A stretch of DNA of 64,000 nucleotides from Burkholderia ambifaria AMMD (GTDB taxonomy: Bacteria; Pseudomonadota; Gammaproteobacteria; Burkholderiales; Burkholderiaceae): assembly GCF_000203915.1 (NCBI RefSeq), contig NC_008391.1, positions 1,612,001 through 1,676,000 on the forward strand, in the 5' to 3' direction. The notes under the pieces are model-generated. The model had not been told where the DNA came from and did no database searches. It was given only the letters and a program-made list of their open reading frames with translations. Each line of letters opens with the position of its first letter. The stretch's first letter is position 1. The translations under genes and the position numbers were made by a program. Shown here in pieces: positions 8,803-17,632 of the stretch.

Positions 8803-8833
8803 GGCGGCCCGCTCTTGCGGGCCGCCTTTTTTT
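8803..8833 (+). terminator. Rho-independent terminator after the gbuA-MFS unit
   Basis: A perfect 10-bp GC stem (GGCGGCCCGC / GCGGGCCGCC) with a TCTT loop is followed by seven T residues. It ends the plus-strand unit before the convergent metE gene. Confidence 0.9.
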
Positions 8834-8885
8834 CGCCTGCTGCCCGATCATCGATCGTGACGGCGCGCGCGCAGCGCCCTGCGCG

Positions 8886-11180
8886 TCACTGCACCTGATT
8901 GCGTAGCGTCTTCGCGGCGGCGACCATGTTCGTCAGCGCCGGAATCACTTCCGCCCACTGACGCGTCTTCAGCCCACAGTCCGGGTTCACCCACAGGCGT
9001 TCCGCCGGAATCCGCTCGGCCGCCTTCTTCATCAGGCCGACGATGTGATCCTGCGTCGGGATGTTCGGCGAATGGATGTCGTACACGCCCGGGCCGATCT
9101 CGTTCGGATACCTGAAGCTGTCGAATGCGTCGAGCAGTTCCATGTCCGAGCGCGACGTCTCGATCGTGATCACGTCCGCGTCCATGTCGGCGATCGACGC
9201 GATGATGTCGTTGAACTCCGAATAGCACATGTGCGTGTGGATCTGCGTGTCGTCCTGCACGCCGTTCGCGGTGATGCGGAACGCCTCGACCGCCCACTTC
9301 AGGTACTCGCCCCATTGCGCGCGGCGCAGCGGCAGGCCTTCACGCAGCGCGGCCTCGTCGATCTGGATCACGCGCACGCCGGCCTTCTCGAGATCGAGCA
9401 CTTCGTCGCGAATCGCGAGCGCGAGCTGGTAGCACGACACCGAGCGCGGCTGGTCGTCGCGCACGAACGACCAGTTCAGGATCGTCACCGGGCCGGTCAG
9501 CATGCCCTTCATCGGCTTGTTCGTCAGCGACTGCGCGTACGTGATCCATTCGACCGTCATCGCCTTCGGGCGGCTGATGTCGCCGAACAGGATCGGCGGC
9601 TTCACGCAGCGCGAACCGTACGACTGCACCCAGCCGAACTGGCTGAATGCATAGCCGTCGAGCTGCTCGCCGAAGTATTCGACCATGTCGTTGCGCTCGG
9701 CTTCGCCATGCACGAGCACGTCGAGTCCGAGCGATTCCTGTTCGCGCACGCTGCGCTCGATCTCGGCCTGCATCGCCGCGCGGTAGCCGGCTTCATCCAG
9801 CGCGCCGGCCTTGAACTGGCTGCGCGCGTGGCGGATGTCGGCGGTCTGCGGGAACGAGCCGATCGTCGTCGTCGGGAAGGCCGGCAGGTTCAGGCGTGCC
9901 GACTGCTTCGGCGCGCGCTGCGTATAGGGGCTCGCGCGGTTGCCGAGCTGCGCGTCGATGCGCGCGAGCGCGGCCTTCACCGCCGGGTTGTTCACGCGCG
10001 GCGAACGGCGGCGCGAGTCGATCGCGGCGGCGTTGGCGGCAAGCGCGTCGGCCACCTTGTCGCGGCCTTGATTCAACGCCGTCGCGAGCACCTTTAGTTC
10101 GTCGAGCTTCTGCAGCGCGAACGCGAGCCACGAACGGATCTCCGCGTCGAGCTTCTCTTCGCTCGCGAGATCGACCGGCACGTGCAGCAGCGAGCACGAG
10201 GGCGCGATCCACAGGCGATCGCCCAGTTGCTTCGCGAGCGGCTCGAGCCAGTCGAGCGTCGCGTTCAGGTCCGTCTTCCAGATGTTGCGGCCGTTGATCG
10301 CGCCCACCGACAGCACGCGGTCGGCCGGCAGTTCGCGCACGAGTGCGTCGACTTCGTCGCGGGCGTTGATCGCGTCGACATGCAGGCCGTCGACCGGCAG
10401 CGACGCCGCGAGCGTCAGGTTGTCCCCAAGCGTGCCGAAGTACGTGGCGAGCAGCAGCTTGATACGGCGCGTTTCCAGCGCCGCATACGCGGTGCGCAAT
10501 GCCTGACGCCATTCGGCGTCGAGCTCGGTGACGAGGATCGGCTCGTCGATCTGCACCCATTCGACGCCCTGCGCGGTCAGCGTGTCGAGCAGCGCGCCGT
10601 ACACCGGCAGCAGCTTTGGCAGCAACGCGAGGCGATCCGAATCGTCCTTCTCCTTGCCGAGCCACAGGTACGTGACGGGGCCGAGGATCACCGGCTTCCC
10701 GGCGACGCCCAGTGCCCGAGCTTCGGCCAGTTGCTGGAGCAGGCACGACGGATCGAGCGAGAAGTTCGTGTCCGCGTGAAATTCGGGGACGATGTAGTGA
10801 TAGTTCGTGTCGAACCACTTCGTCATTTCGCCGGCGGAAACGCCGCCGCAGCACGCTCCATGCTCGTCCACCACTTGCGCCGAACGGCCGCGCGCGACGC
10901 GGAAATAGTTGTCGAGCACGTCGCCGTGGAAGCCCTGCACGCGCTTCGGCAGGTTGCCGAGCGTAAAGCTCATGTCGAGCACCTGGTCGTAGAACGAGAA
11001 ATCGCCGATCGGCGCGAGATCGAGGTCGCGCTGGGCGTTCCAGTGACGCGCGCGCAGCTCGGCGCCGAGTGCCTTCAGCGCGTCGCGCGACGATTCGCCC
11101 TTCCAGTAGCGTTCGAGGCCGAACTTGAGTTCGCGCTGCGCGCCGATGCGCGGAAAACCGAGGTTGTGTGTCGTAACCAT
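8886..11180 (-). CDS. metE: Cobalamin-independent methionine synthase
   Basis: A 764-residue enzyme that transfers a methyl group from 5-methyltetrahydropteroyltri-glutamate to homocysteine. The N-terminal half begins [18 protein letters not shown]. The catalytic C-terminal half starts around [12 protein letters not shown] and carries the zinc ligands in HTHMCYSEF (His, Cys) and NPDCGLKTR (Cys), plus the family [17 protein letters not shown] block. Length is normal. It is divergent from metR with a 128-bp spacer containing nested palindromes. No cobalamin riboswitch fits in that spacer, so control is probably through MetR. Confidence 0.97.
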   Translation of the reverse strand: MVTTHNLGFPRIGAQRELKFGLERYWKGESSRDALKALGAELRARHWNAQRDLDLAPIGDFSFYDQVLDMSFTLGNLPKRVQGFHGDVLDNYFRVARGRSAQVVDEHGACCGGVSAGEMTKWFDTNYHYIVPEFHADTNFSLDPSCLLQQLAEARALGVAGKPVILGPVTYLWLGKEKDDSDRLALLPKLLPVYGALLDTLTAQGVEWVQIDEPILVTELDAEWRQALRTAYAALETRRIKLLLATYFGTLGDNLTLAASLPVDGLHVDAINARDEVDALVRELPADRVLSVGAINGRNIWKTDLNATLDWLEPLAKQLGDRLWIAPSCSLLHVPVDLASEEKLDAEIRSWLAFALQKLDELKVLATALNQGRDKVADALAANAAAIDSRRRSPRVNNPAVKAALARIDAQLGNRASPYTQRAPKQSARLNLPAFPTTTIGSFPQTADIRHARSQFKAGALDEAGYRAAMQAEIERSVREQESLGLDVLVHGEAERNDMVEYFGEQLDGYAFSQFGWVQSYGSRCVKPPILFGDISRPKAMTVEWITYAQSLTNKPMKGMLTGPVTILNWSFVRDDQPRSVSCYQLALAIRDEVLDLEKAGVRVIQIDEAALREGLPLRRAQWGEYLKWAVEAFRITANGVQDDTQIHTHMCYSEFNDIIASIADMDADVITIETSRSDMELLDAFDSFRYPNEIGPGVYDIHSPNIPTQDHIVGLMKKAAERIPAERLWVNPDCGLKTRQWAEVIPALTNMVAAAKTLRNQVQ

Positions 11181-11228
11181 GAAGCTGCCGTCCAGAGAGA
11201 AATTGAAGATCCGGCAGCCATCATAGGG

Positions 11229-11263
11229 ATTTCATCCCATGAAATAAAATGGCATTATTTCAT
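11229..11263. promoter_or_regulatory. Nested MetR-type operator palindromes between metE and metR
   Basis: Two inverted repeats overlap. ATTTCA-N5-TGAAAT lies at 11229-11245. ATGAAATAA-N7-TTATTTCAT, a perfect 9-bp repeat, lies at 11239-11263. Both are built from the TGAA/TTCA half-sites known for MetR. They lie between the two divergent starts, suited to activation of metE and autoregulation of metR. Confidence 0.7.
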
Positions 11264-11308
11264 TCATCCATTAAATTTGTTCATGTGTTTGCGGAGTGAG
11301 CGATATCC

Positions 11309-12217
11309 ATGCTGGAACGATTCCATCTCGTCGTGATCCGTGAAGTCGAGCGCCAGGGCTCGTTGACCGCGGCCGCCAATGCGCTGCACCTCACGCAATC
11401 GGCGCTCAGCCATACCGTCCGGAAAATCGAGCAGCAGCTCGGCACGCCGATCTGGGATCGGGAGGGCCGCGGCCTGCGGCTGACGCAGGGCGGGCAATAT
11501 CTGCTGAAGCTGGCGAACCGCCTGCTGCCGCAGTTCGAGCTCGCCGAGGAGCGGATGAAGCAGTATGCAAAGGGCGAGCGCGGCACGCTGCGCATCGGGA
11601 TGGAATGCCATCCGTGCTACCAGTGGCTGCTGAAGGTCGTGTCGCCGTACCTGTCGCGCTGGCCGGACGTCGACGTGGACGTGAAGCAGCGCTTCCAGTT
11701 CGGCGGCATCGGCGCGCTGTTCGGCCACGACATCGATGTGCTCGTGACGCCCGACCCGCTGAACAAGCCGGGGCTGCGCTTCGATCCCGTGTTCGATTAC
11801 GAGCAGGTGCTGGTGGTCGCGGATGCGCACCGGTTCGCGAACGCCGACTACGTGACGCCCGAGCAGCTGACCGACGAGGTCCTGATCACCTACCCGGTCG
11901 AGACCGACCGGCTCGACATCTACAACCAGTTCCTGACGCCGGCCGGCATCGTGCCGCGGCGCCACAAGTCGATCGAGACGACCGACATCATGCTGCAGAT
12001 GGTGGCGAGCGGGCGCGGCGTGGCCGCGCTGCCGAGATGGCTTGCCGATGAATACGCGGACCGGATGCCGGTCGTGCCGGTCAAACTCGGCAAGAAGGGC
12101 ATCGCGAAACAGATCTTCCTCGGCATCCGCGACGCGGACGCATCGATCGACTATCTCGCCGCATTCGTCGCGCTCGCGCGCGAATCGACGTGGAGCGCGC
12201 CGCGCATGCTGCGCTAG
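11309..12217 (+). CDS. metR: LysR family regulator MetR
   Basis: A 302-residue LysR-type regulator: N-terminal helix-turn-helix (LTAAANALHLTQSALSHTVRKIEQQLGTPIWDREGRGLRLTQGG split over residues 17-58) and a substrate domain with the MetR-like GMECHPCYQWLLKV segment, which is typical of the family that senses homocysteine. It is divergent from metE and should activate it when methionine is limiting. Length is normal and the start at 11309 sits 46 bp from the palindromes. Confidence 0.95.
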   Translation: MLERFHLVVIREVERQGSLTAAANALHLTQSALSHTVRKIEQQLGTPIWDREGRGLRLTQGGQYLLKLANRLLPQFELAEERMKQYAKGERGTLRIGMECHPCYQWLLKVVSPYLSRWPDVDVDVKQRFQFGGIGALFGHDIDVLVTPDPLNKPGLRFDPVFDYEQVLVVADAHRFANADYVTPEQLTDEVLITYPVETDRLDIYNQFLTPAGIVPRRHKSIETTDIMLQMVASGRGVAALPRWLADEYADRMPVVPVKLGKKGIAKQIFLGIRDADASIDYLAAFVALARESTWSAPRMLR

Positions 12218-12239
12218 GCGCGCCCCGATGCGATGCGCG

Positions 12240-12959
12240 TCAGGCGGCGCGCATGGTGCGTTCGCCGCGTTCGACCCATGCGCCGAACAGCAGGCCGATC
12301 GTCGTCCACATGATCGCCTGCATGCCGATCGCGGCGACGCGGAACTTCCACAGCACCGCGGCCGGGAATTCGGCCGGCACTTCATCGATCGACGGCAGCC
12401 CGATCTGCACGGCCGCGATGATCGCGACGAACGCGAGGCCCGCGACGATCGATGCGTTCCACGGGCCGAGCTTCGCCAGCAGATGACGACGCACGCTGAC
12501 CGAGAACGCCATCGTCGCGACCGAGATCGCGATCATCAGGAAGAACAGGCCCGTGCGATAGCCGATCGTGTCGTGGTCACCCACTGCCGGCGGATTGGCC
12601 GGGTATTTGATGCTCGGCACGATCACGAGCGCGACGAACGTCGCCGCCGCGAGCCATGCGGCGAGCGGCCGTGCCGGGAGGCGGCTGCCTCGCCCGTATG
12701 CAAACGCGAAGACCAGCGAGAACAGCCCGCCGAATGCCGCGCCGTAGGTCACGACACCCGTCAGCAGGCCGACGCCGGCCTGCGTGCGGCGGCTGACGAG
12801 TTCGGGCTCCGGGGCTTCGCCGTTGGCGGCGTCGACTTTTTCTCCGAAGGAGATTGCCTGATCGACTTGCGGTTCGCCGACGATTCTGGCGAAACCGAAC
12901 GTGAGGAGGCCCGCGACGATGCCTGCGAGCATCCCACGCATGAGCAGCTTTCCGATCAT
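12240..12959 (-). CDS. cbtA: CbtA family cobalt transporter subunit
   Basis: A 239-residue protein with about five hydrophobic segments, beginning MIGKLLMRGMLAGIVAGLLTFG, a typical CbtA N-terminus. CbtA is a predicted cobalt uptake permease found with CbtB under cobalamin-riboswitch control. It starts 13 bp after the cbtB stop codon, so the two are one unit. The frame extends upstream over cbtB, but that part is out of family and is excluded. Confidence 0.88.
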   Translation of the reverse strand: MIGKLLMRGMLAGIVAGLLTFGFARIVGEPQVDQAISFGEKVDAANGEAPEPELVSRRTQAGVGLLTGVVTYGAAFGGLFSLVFAFAYGRGSRLPARPLAAWLAAATFVALVIVPSIKYPANPPAVGDHDTIGYRTGLFFLMIAISVATMAFSVSVRRHLLAKLGPWNASIVAGLAFVAIIAAVQIGLPSIDEVPAEFPAAVLWKFRVAAIGMQAIMWTTIGLLFGAWVERGERTMRAA

Positions 12960-12972
12960 CGTGTGCTCCGCG

Positions 12973-13182
12973 TCAGTGGCAGGGAAAGCCGAGCAGATGG
13001 CGGCCGTCGTGGACGAACTCGTGCACGTACATGCCCGGCACGAGCGACGTCGCTCCCTGTTCCGCACCGACGAAATAGAGCGCGAGCAACAGGATCAGGC
13101 CGACGAAGATGGCCCACGGCAACAGCTCGCGGACGGGAATGGGCGCCGGCACGACGACCGGCTTCAGCACTGCTTCGCTCAT
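12973..13182 (-). CDS. cbtB: CbtB family cobalt transporter subunit
   Basis: A 69-residue protein with one membrane segment (LLPWAIFVGLILLLALYFVG at about 20-39) and a C-terminal histidine-rich tail, HEFVHDGRHLLGFPCH, the signature of CbtB and a likely metal-capturing site. It is the first gene of cbtBA, directly downstream of a cobalamin riboswitch. Cobalt uptake for B12 synthesis is the family prediction. Confidence 0.92.
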   Translation of the reverse strand: MSEAVLKPVVVPAPIPVRELLPWAIFVGLILLLALYFVGAEQGATSLVPGMYVHEFVHDGRHLLGFPCH

Positions 13183-13217
13183 GGATGCACCTCAGGGGAA
13201 TCGCGCCCCGACAAATG

Positions 13218-13325
13218 TTGGATGGAATACGAAGGCAGGTCTGGCTTCCGGGATTGAAGATCCGCGGTTACAGTGGCGCGACCGCGCCGGGCTTGCACCG
13301 GCTTCCGCACCTCGTATCGGGCGAA
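13218..13325 (-). ncRNA. Cobalamin (adenosylcobalamin) riboswitch upstream of cbtBA
   Basis: Read on the minus strand, the conserved core is present in order: GAGGTGCGGAAGCCGGTGCA, AGCCCGGCGCGGTCGCGCC running into the B12-box sequence GCCACTGT, then GGAAGCCAGACCTGCC near the 3' end. It lies about 40 bp before cbtB, so B12 should switch off cobalt uptake. Ends are approximate. Confidence 0.93.
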
Positions 13326-13401
13326 TTGTACGCGCGAACGTTCGCGTGTTGAAGGCCCGCGCATCACGGGCGCGGCCGTTCCGAACTTTCCGGCCATCGA
13401 C

Positions 13402-13989
13402 ATGACCCAACCTGCCTCGCTGCGCCTGATCGCGCATGCGCCGACCCGCGCGATGCGCATCGGCGCGTTTCCCGCCGACGATCCGCTCGATGCACGCGGG
13501 CTCGCCGCGGCTGCCGCGCTGCGCGAGCGGTTCGCAGGCGCACCCGGCGCGATCGTGCTGTGCAGCCCCGCACCGTGCGCGCGGCAGACCGCCGACGCGC
13601 TCGGGCTGCACGCGGCCATCGACGATGCGCTACGCGATGTCGACTACGGCCACTGGCACGGCAAGCGGCTGCATGACCTCGCGCGCGACCTGCCGGACGA
13701 ACTCGGCGCGTGGCTCGACGATCCGTCCGCGTCGCCGCACGGCGGTGAATCGTTCGAAGACGTCGCGCGCCGCGTCGGCGCATGGTTGAGCGCGCTGCCA
13801 TGTAACCGCGACATCGTCGCGATCACGCATGCGGCGATCGTGCGTGCGGCCATCGCGCACGTGCGCCGGATGGACGCGAAGGCGGCGACCCGCATCGACG
13901 TCGCGCCGCTGTCGTGCACGATATTCGCCGCGTCGGGCGATGGCTGGACGTCGATCACGGACGACGTTCGACGCGATGCCGATGCGTAA
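13402..13989 (+). CDS. Histidine phosphatase family protein, atypical first motif
   Basis: A 195-residue member of the phosphoglycerate-mutase-like superfamily. The second conserved motif is clear (AITHAAIVRAAIAH) and the middle RQTADALGL, DVDYGHWHGK and HGGESFEDVARRV blocks fit CobC/alpha-ribazole phosphatase-like members. The usual N-terminal RHG triad reads AHA here (LIAHAPTRAM), so the nucleophilic His is kept but the phosphate-binding Arg is missing, leaving catalysis uncertain. It is divergent from riboswitch-controlled cbtBA, which hints at cobalamin metabolism, but the riboswitch itself is on the other strand. Confidence 0.82.
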   Translation: MTQPASLRLIAHAPTRAMRIGAFPADDPLDARGLAAAAALRERFAGAPGAIVLCSPAPCARQTADALGLHAAIDDALRDVDYGHWHGKRLHDLARDLPDELGAWLDDPSASPHGGESFEDVARRVGAWLSALPCNRDIVAITHAAIVRAAIAHVRRMDAKAATRIDVAPLSCTIFAASGDGWTSITDDVRRDADA

Positions 13990-14065
13990 GCCCGCCTGCT
14001 CACTATATGGAGAATGACGACGCCATTTCCTTACACCCCTGTAAGAAAATGGTTCGTCCTCCCGA

Positions 14066-14084
14066 CTGTCATCAAACTGACTGG
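14066..14084 (+). promoter_or_regulatory. Pho box (PhoB site) upstream of the phosphate transporter
   Basis: CTGTCAT-CAAA-CTGACTG gives two 7-bp PhoB half-sites in 11-bp phase, close to the consensus CTGTCAT-N4-CTGTCAC. It lies 45 bp before the Pit gene, suggesting induction by phosphate starvation. Confidence 0.7.
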
Positions 14085-14128
14085 TAGCGAAAGCTAGCAT
14101 CGGCTGCGGTTACCTACGAGATGCCGCC

Positions 14129-15721
14129 ATGAATCAGCCTGCTTCGTCCGCCGCGAATAACGCCGGCTCCACCGAACGTACCCGACAGGTCGGCTATGCC
14201 GTCTTTCTGCTGGTACTCGCGGCCGGCGCCGTCTATATCGCCACCCACCTGATCGCCGATCTGTCGCCCGTGCGCGAAGGGTCGCTGTTCCCGTACCTGA
14301 TGCTCGGCGCCGCGCTGGTGATCGCGCTCGGCTTCGAATTCGTCAACGGTTTCCACGACACCGCGAATGCGGTCGCGACTGTGATCTACACCCACTCGCT
14401 GACGCCGAACGTCGCGGTGATCTGGTCCGGCATGTGGAACTTCCTCGGCGTGATGGTTTCCAGCGGGGCCGTCGCCTTCGGCATCCTGCAGTTGCTGCCG
14501 GTCGAGCTGATCCTGCAGGTCGGCAGCGGGTCGGGTTTCGCGATGGTGTTCGCGCTGCTGATCGCCGCGATCGTCTGGAACCTGGCGACCTGGTATTTCG
14601 GGTTGCCGTCGTCGAGCTCGCATACGCTGATCGGATCGATCATCGGCGTCGGGCTGATGAACCAGTTGATGCACGGGCCGTCGGGCACGAGCGGCGTCGA
14701 CTGGGGCCAGGCGCTCGGCGTCGGCAAGTCGCTGCTGTTGTCGCCGATCGTCGGGTTCCTGTGCGCGTCGCTGCTGCTGCTCGTGCTGAAGGCCGTCGTG
14801 CGGATTCCGGAGCTGTACAAGGAGCCGCCGAAGGATCAGCCGCCGCCGTTCTGGATCCGCTGCCTGCTGATCCTCACGTGTACCGGCGTGTCGTTCGCGC
14901 ACGGCTCGAACGACGGGCAGAAGGGGATGGGCCTCATCATGCTGATCCTGATCGGCACGATGCCGACCGCGTATGCGCTGAACAAGGCGGTCACGACGGC
15001 CGAATCGCAGACCTTCGTCGCCGTCGCGAACCAGGCGGCCGCGACCTTCGCGAAATACTCGAACGGCGCCGCGCCGTCCGCGAATCCGCGCGCCGACGTC
15101 GAGCACTTCGTGCAGCGCCGCGAGATGACGCCTGCCGTACTGCCGGCCGTGCAGCAACTGTCCACGTCGCTCGCGACCGCGGTCGGCTCGTCGGGCTCGA
15201 TGGCGGCCGTGCCGCAGGGTGACGTCGACAACGTGCGCAACACGATGTATCTGGTATCCGAAGCGATTCGCCTGATCGAGAAGGCGGGTCAGCCCGCGTT
15301 CGCCGCCGATGACAAGCTCGCGATCGACAACTACCGCAAGCAGCTCGATCACGCGACCAAGTTCATTCCGACCTGGGTGAAAGTGGCCGTTGCGATCGCG
15401 CTGGGTCTCGGCACGATGGTCGGCTGGAAGCGGATCGTCGTGACCGTCGGCGAGAAAATCGGCAAGCAGCATCTGACGTACGGACAGGGTGCGTCGGCCG
15501 AACTCGTCGCGATGCTGACGATCGGCGCGGCCGATGTGTACGGGCTGCCCGTGTCGACGACGCACGTGCTGTCGTCGGGCGTCGCGGGCACGATGGCGGC
15601 GAACGGGTCCGGGTTGCAGTGGAGCACGGTGCGCAGCCTCGTGCTCGCGTGGGTGCTGACGCTCCCGGCGTCGATCGCACTCGCGGCCGGGCTTTACTGG
15701 CTGTTCCGGTCGATCGCCTGA
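14129..15721 (+). CDS. Pit family inorganic phosphate transporter
   Basis: A 530-residue inner-membrane carrier of the PiT family (phosphate with proton or metal). Both family signatures are visible: GFEFVNGFHDTANAVATVIYTHSL at about residues 70-93 and the repeat at TIGAADVYGLPVSTTHVLSSG near residue 470. SFAHGSNDGQKGMG lies between. A long hydrophilic loop at about 290-420 is typical of bacterial Pit proteins. A Pho box precedes it, which is somewhat unusual for a low-affinity Pit system. Confidence 0.94.
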   Translation: MNQPASSAANNAGSTERTRQVGYAVFLLVLAAGAVYIATHLIADLSPVREGSLFPYLMLGAALVIALGFEFVNGFHDTANAVATVIYTHSLTPNVAVIWSGMWNFLGVMVSSGAVAFGILQLLPVELILQVGSGSGFAMVFALLIAAIVWNLATWYFGLPSSSSHTLIGSIIGVGLMNQLMHGPSGTSGVDWGQALGVGKSLLLSPIVGFLCASLLLLVLKAVVRIPELYKEPPKDQPPPFWIRCLLILTCTGVSFAHGSNDGQKGMGLIMLILIGTMPTAYALNKAVTTAESQTFVAVANQAAATFAKYSNGAAPSANPRADVEHFVQRREMTPAVLPAVQQLSTSLATAVGSSGSMAAVPQGDVDNVRNTMYLVSEAIRLIEKAGQPAFAADDKLAIDNYRKQLDHATKFIPTWVKVAVAIALGLGTMVGWKRIVVTVGEKIGKQHLTYGQGASAELVAMLTIGAADVYGLPVSTTHVLSSGVAGTMAANGSGLQWSTVRSLVLAWVLTLPASIALAAGLYWLFRSIA

Positions 15722-15803
15722 GCGGGACGGGCGGCGAGCGGCTGAGGAATTGGTCGCTCGCCGGGGAGGTATCCGGAATTTCGTGTGTGAGGCGGATTGA
15801 GTT

Positions 15804-16121
15804 TCAGACTCCAATGTTGAATCGTTCCGGGTAAAGCAGTGCGAACTGGGTCATCGCGCTCTTCCAATCGTGCCGGGAACCGGTCCACTTGGCTACGACG
15901 TTGCGCAGCGCTAGCCAGATCAGTTTGAGCGCGGCCTCGTCCGACGGGAAGTGGCCGCGCGCCTTGATGATCTTTCGAAGCTGCATGTGCAGCGACTCGA
16001 TGGCGTTGGTCGTATATACAATTTTCCGGATATCGGGCGCGAAGGCATAGAACGGAATCACCTGATCCCAGGCTCGTCGCCCTGGAGGATTGGGCTCGGT
16101 TGCTACGTCTGTTCGCCTCAC
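15804..16121 (-). pseudogene. IS256 family transposase, C-terminal remnant
   Basis: Only the C-terminal end of a mutator/IS256-type DDE transposase remains. Homology starts at about 16083 with AWDQVIPFYAF and includes TTNAIESLHMQLRKIIK (carrying the last acidic catalytic residue) and RGHFPSDEAALKLIWLALRNV. The catalytic Asp residues and the N-terminus are missing, and upstream sequence is an unrelated short-repeat region. No terminal inverted repeats were recognised. It marks an old insertion next to the repeat arrays. Confidence 0.88.
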
Positions 16122-16142
16122 CCTCTCCTCGTCGCCTCCTCA

Positions 16143-16222
16143 CTTCTTCGCTTCCTCGCCGCCTCGCTTCCTCGCTTCCTCGCTTCCTCGCTTCCTCGCT
16201 TCCTCGCTTCCTCGCTTCTGCG
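16143..16222 (+). repeat. 8-bp tandem repeat array (CTTCCTCG)n
   Basis: Ten consecutive 8-bp units, seven of them exact CTTCCTCG, with variant units CTTCTTCG, CCGCCTCG and CTTCTGCG at the edges. The strand is almost entirely pyrimidine-rich. It abuts the broken end of the transposase remnant. Confidence 0.9.
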
Positions 16223-16574
16223 CGCTTCGCCTCTTCGTCTCGCAGACCCTCTCGCCGTTCGTGTCGCGCACACTACGCTGAACTTATCCCGGTCAGTCGC
16301 GCAACGACGTCGCACTGAATCGCCGTTGCGCCCGACTGCTCGCCCCGCGAACTGTCCCCTCTCTCCCGAATTGAAGCGCAAGATCTGGAGCGCGCCGTCG
16401 CATCGGCGACATTAGACTGGGTTCATCGACTTTCATCGGGGTCACGGTCGCGCTCGCAACGCTGCCCCACATCGCGTCGCCGACCATCCCGCTGCGACCG
16501 CCCGCGCATATTCCGGCGCGCGCGACATGCCAGCACGACTCCGTATCCCCATCGCTGACGAACGAGGTACACCC
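16223..16574. other. Intergenic region between 8-bp array and oxygenase gene
   Basis: No gene with family resemblance is seen. An in-frame ATG at 16527 could extend the following gene, but it has no ribosome-binding site. Confidence 0.45.
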
Positions 16575-17318
16575 GTGAACATTGCCGATCTGCAACCCGC
16601 CCTCGCATCTGTCGACCTCGTACAACGCGTGAGCGCAGTCGACTGGACCGCCGTCGGTACCGAACTCGATCGCTATGGGTGCGCTCGCGTACCGGGCCTT
16701 CTCTGCACCGACGAATGCACGGCGCTGGCGTCGCTCTATTCGCGCGATGCGCTTTACCGTTCGCGCGTCGTCATGGCGCGGCATGGCTTCGGCCGCGGCG
16801 AATATCGGTATTTCGCTTATCCGCTGCCGGCGGTCGTCGACACGTTGCGAACCGCGATCTACCCGCATCTCGCGCCGATCGCGAATCGCTGGAACCAGGC
16901 GCTCGGGATCGACGTCCGCTACCCGGCCGACCACGCGGCATTCCTCGAGCGCTGCCACGCGGCGGGACAGACGCGACCGACGCCGCTGATCCTGCAGTAC
17001 GGTCCGGACGACTACAACTGCCTCCATCAGGACCTGTATGGCGAGCACGTCTTTCCGCTGCAGGTCGCGATCCTGCTGTCGGCGCCGGGCCGCGATTTCA
17101 CGGGTGGGGAGTTCGTGCTGACGGAACAGCGGCCGCGGATGCAGTCGCGTGCGGAAGTGGTGCCGCTGACACAAGGCGACGCTGTGATCTTTGCCGTGCA
17201 CGGCAGGCCCGTACAGGGAACGCGCGGCGTCTATCGCGTCAACCTGCGTCACGGCGTGAGCCGTATCCGGACCGGGCACCGCCATACGGTCGGCATCATC
17301 TTTCATGATGCTCAGTAG
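16575..17318 (+). CDS. 2OG-Fe(II) oxygenase family protein
   Basis: A 247-residue protein resembling the 2-oxoglutarate/Fe(II) dioxygenase fold of AlkB/prolyl-hydroxylase type. Iron ligands are probably His and Asp of LHQDLYGE and the His of YRVNLRHGVSRI, with Arg of GHRHTVGIIF or of the RHGVSRIR segment for 2-oxoglutarate. The block LSAPGRDFTGGEFVLTEQRP is typical of these proteins. I prefer the GTG at 16575 because GAGG lies 7 bases upstream. Substrate is unknown; protein hydroxylation or nucleic-acid repair are both possible. It is flanked on both sides by tandem-repeat arrays. Confidence 0.8.
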   Translation: MNIADLQPALASVDLVQRVSAVDWTAVGTELDRYGCARVPGLLCTDECTALASLYSRDALYRSRVVMARHGFGRGEYRYFAYPLPAVVDTLRTAIYPHLAPIANRWNQALGIDVRYPADHAAFLERCHAAGQTRPTPLILQYGPDDYNCLHQDLYGEHVFPLQVAILLSAPGRDFTGGEFVLTEQRPRMQSRAEVVPLTQGDAVIFAVHGRPVQGTRGVYRVNLRHGVSRIRTGHRHTVGIIFHDAQ

Positions 17319-17340
17319 CGGCACGCGGACGTGAGAACGG

Positions 17341-17370
17341 TGGCGTCGGGTGGCGTCGGGTGGCGTCGGG
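17341..17370 (+). repeat. 10-bp tandem repeat, three exact copies
   Basis: TGGCGTCGGG occurs three times without change, starting 23 bp after the oxygenase stop codon. It is the first of a chain of G-rich arrays running to 17700. Confidence 0.9.
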
Positions 17371-17422
17371 TGGCGGCGGACGGCGGCGACGGCGGTGGTG
17401 CGGGTGCGGGTGCGGGTGCGCG

Positions 17423-17506
17423 TGCGGGGTGCGGGGTGCGGGGTGCGGGGTGCGGGGTGCGGGGTGCGGGGTGCGGGGTGCGGGGTGCGGGGTGCGGGGT
17501 GCGGGG
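17423..17506 (+). repeat. 7-bp tandem repeat (TGCGGGG)12
   Basis: Twelve perfect copies of TGCGGGG. Runs of four G separated by three bases fit the G-quadruplex pattern on the plus strand. A short CGGGTG array (17401-17418) precedes it. Confidence 0.92.
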
Positions 17507-17520
17507 TGCGCGGTGTCAGG

Positions 17521-17562
17521 TGCCGGGTGCCGGGTGCCGGGTGCCGGGTGCCGGGTGCCGGG
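17521..17562 (+). repeat. 7-bp tandem repeat (TGCCGGG)6
   Basis: Six perfect copies of TGCCGGG, a one-base variant of the preceding unit, separated from it by a short degenerate bridge. Confidence 0.92.
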
Positions 17563-17568
17563 TGGCGG

Positions 17569-17632
17569 CGGGAGGGCGGGAGGGCGGGAGGGCGGGAGGG
17601 CGGGAGGGCGGGAGGGCGGGAGGGAGGGAGGG
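17569..17632 (+). repeat. 8-bp tandem repeat (CGGGAGGG)7 plus AGGG units
   Basis: Seven perfect CGGGAGGG copies (17569-17624) followed by two AGGG units. Each copy carries two G-triplets, so the tract is quadruplex-prone. Confidence 0.92.

Noticed and set aside
11181..11308. Cobalamin riboswitch for metE
   Set aside because: The spacer is too short and lacks the B12 box; MetR-type dyads explain control.
16083..16121. Complete insertion sequence around the transposase fragment
   Set aside because: Only the C-terminal part is present and no terminal inverted repeats or target duplications were found.
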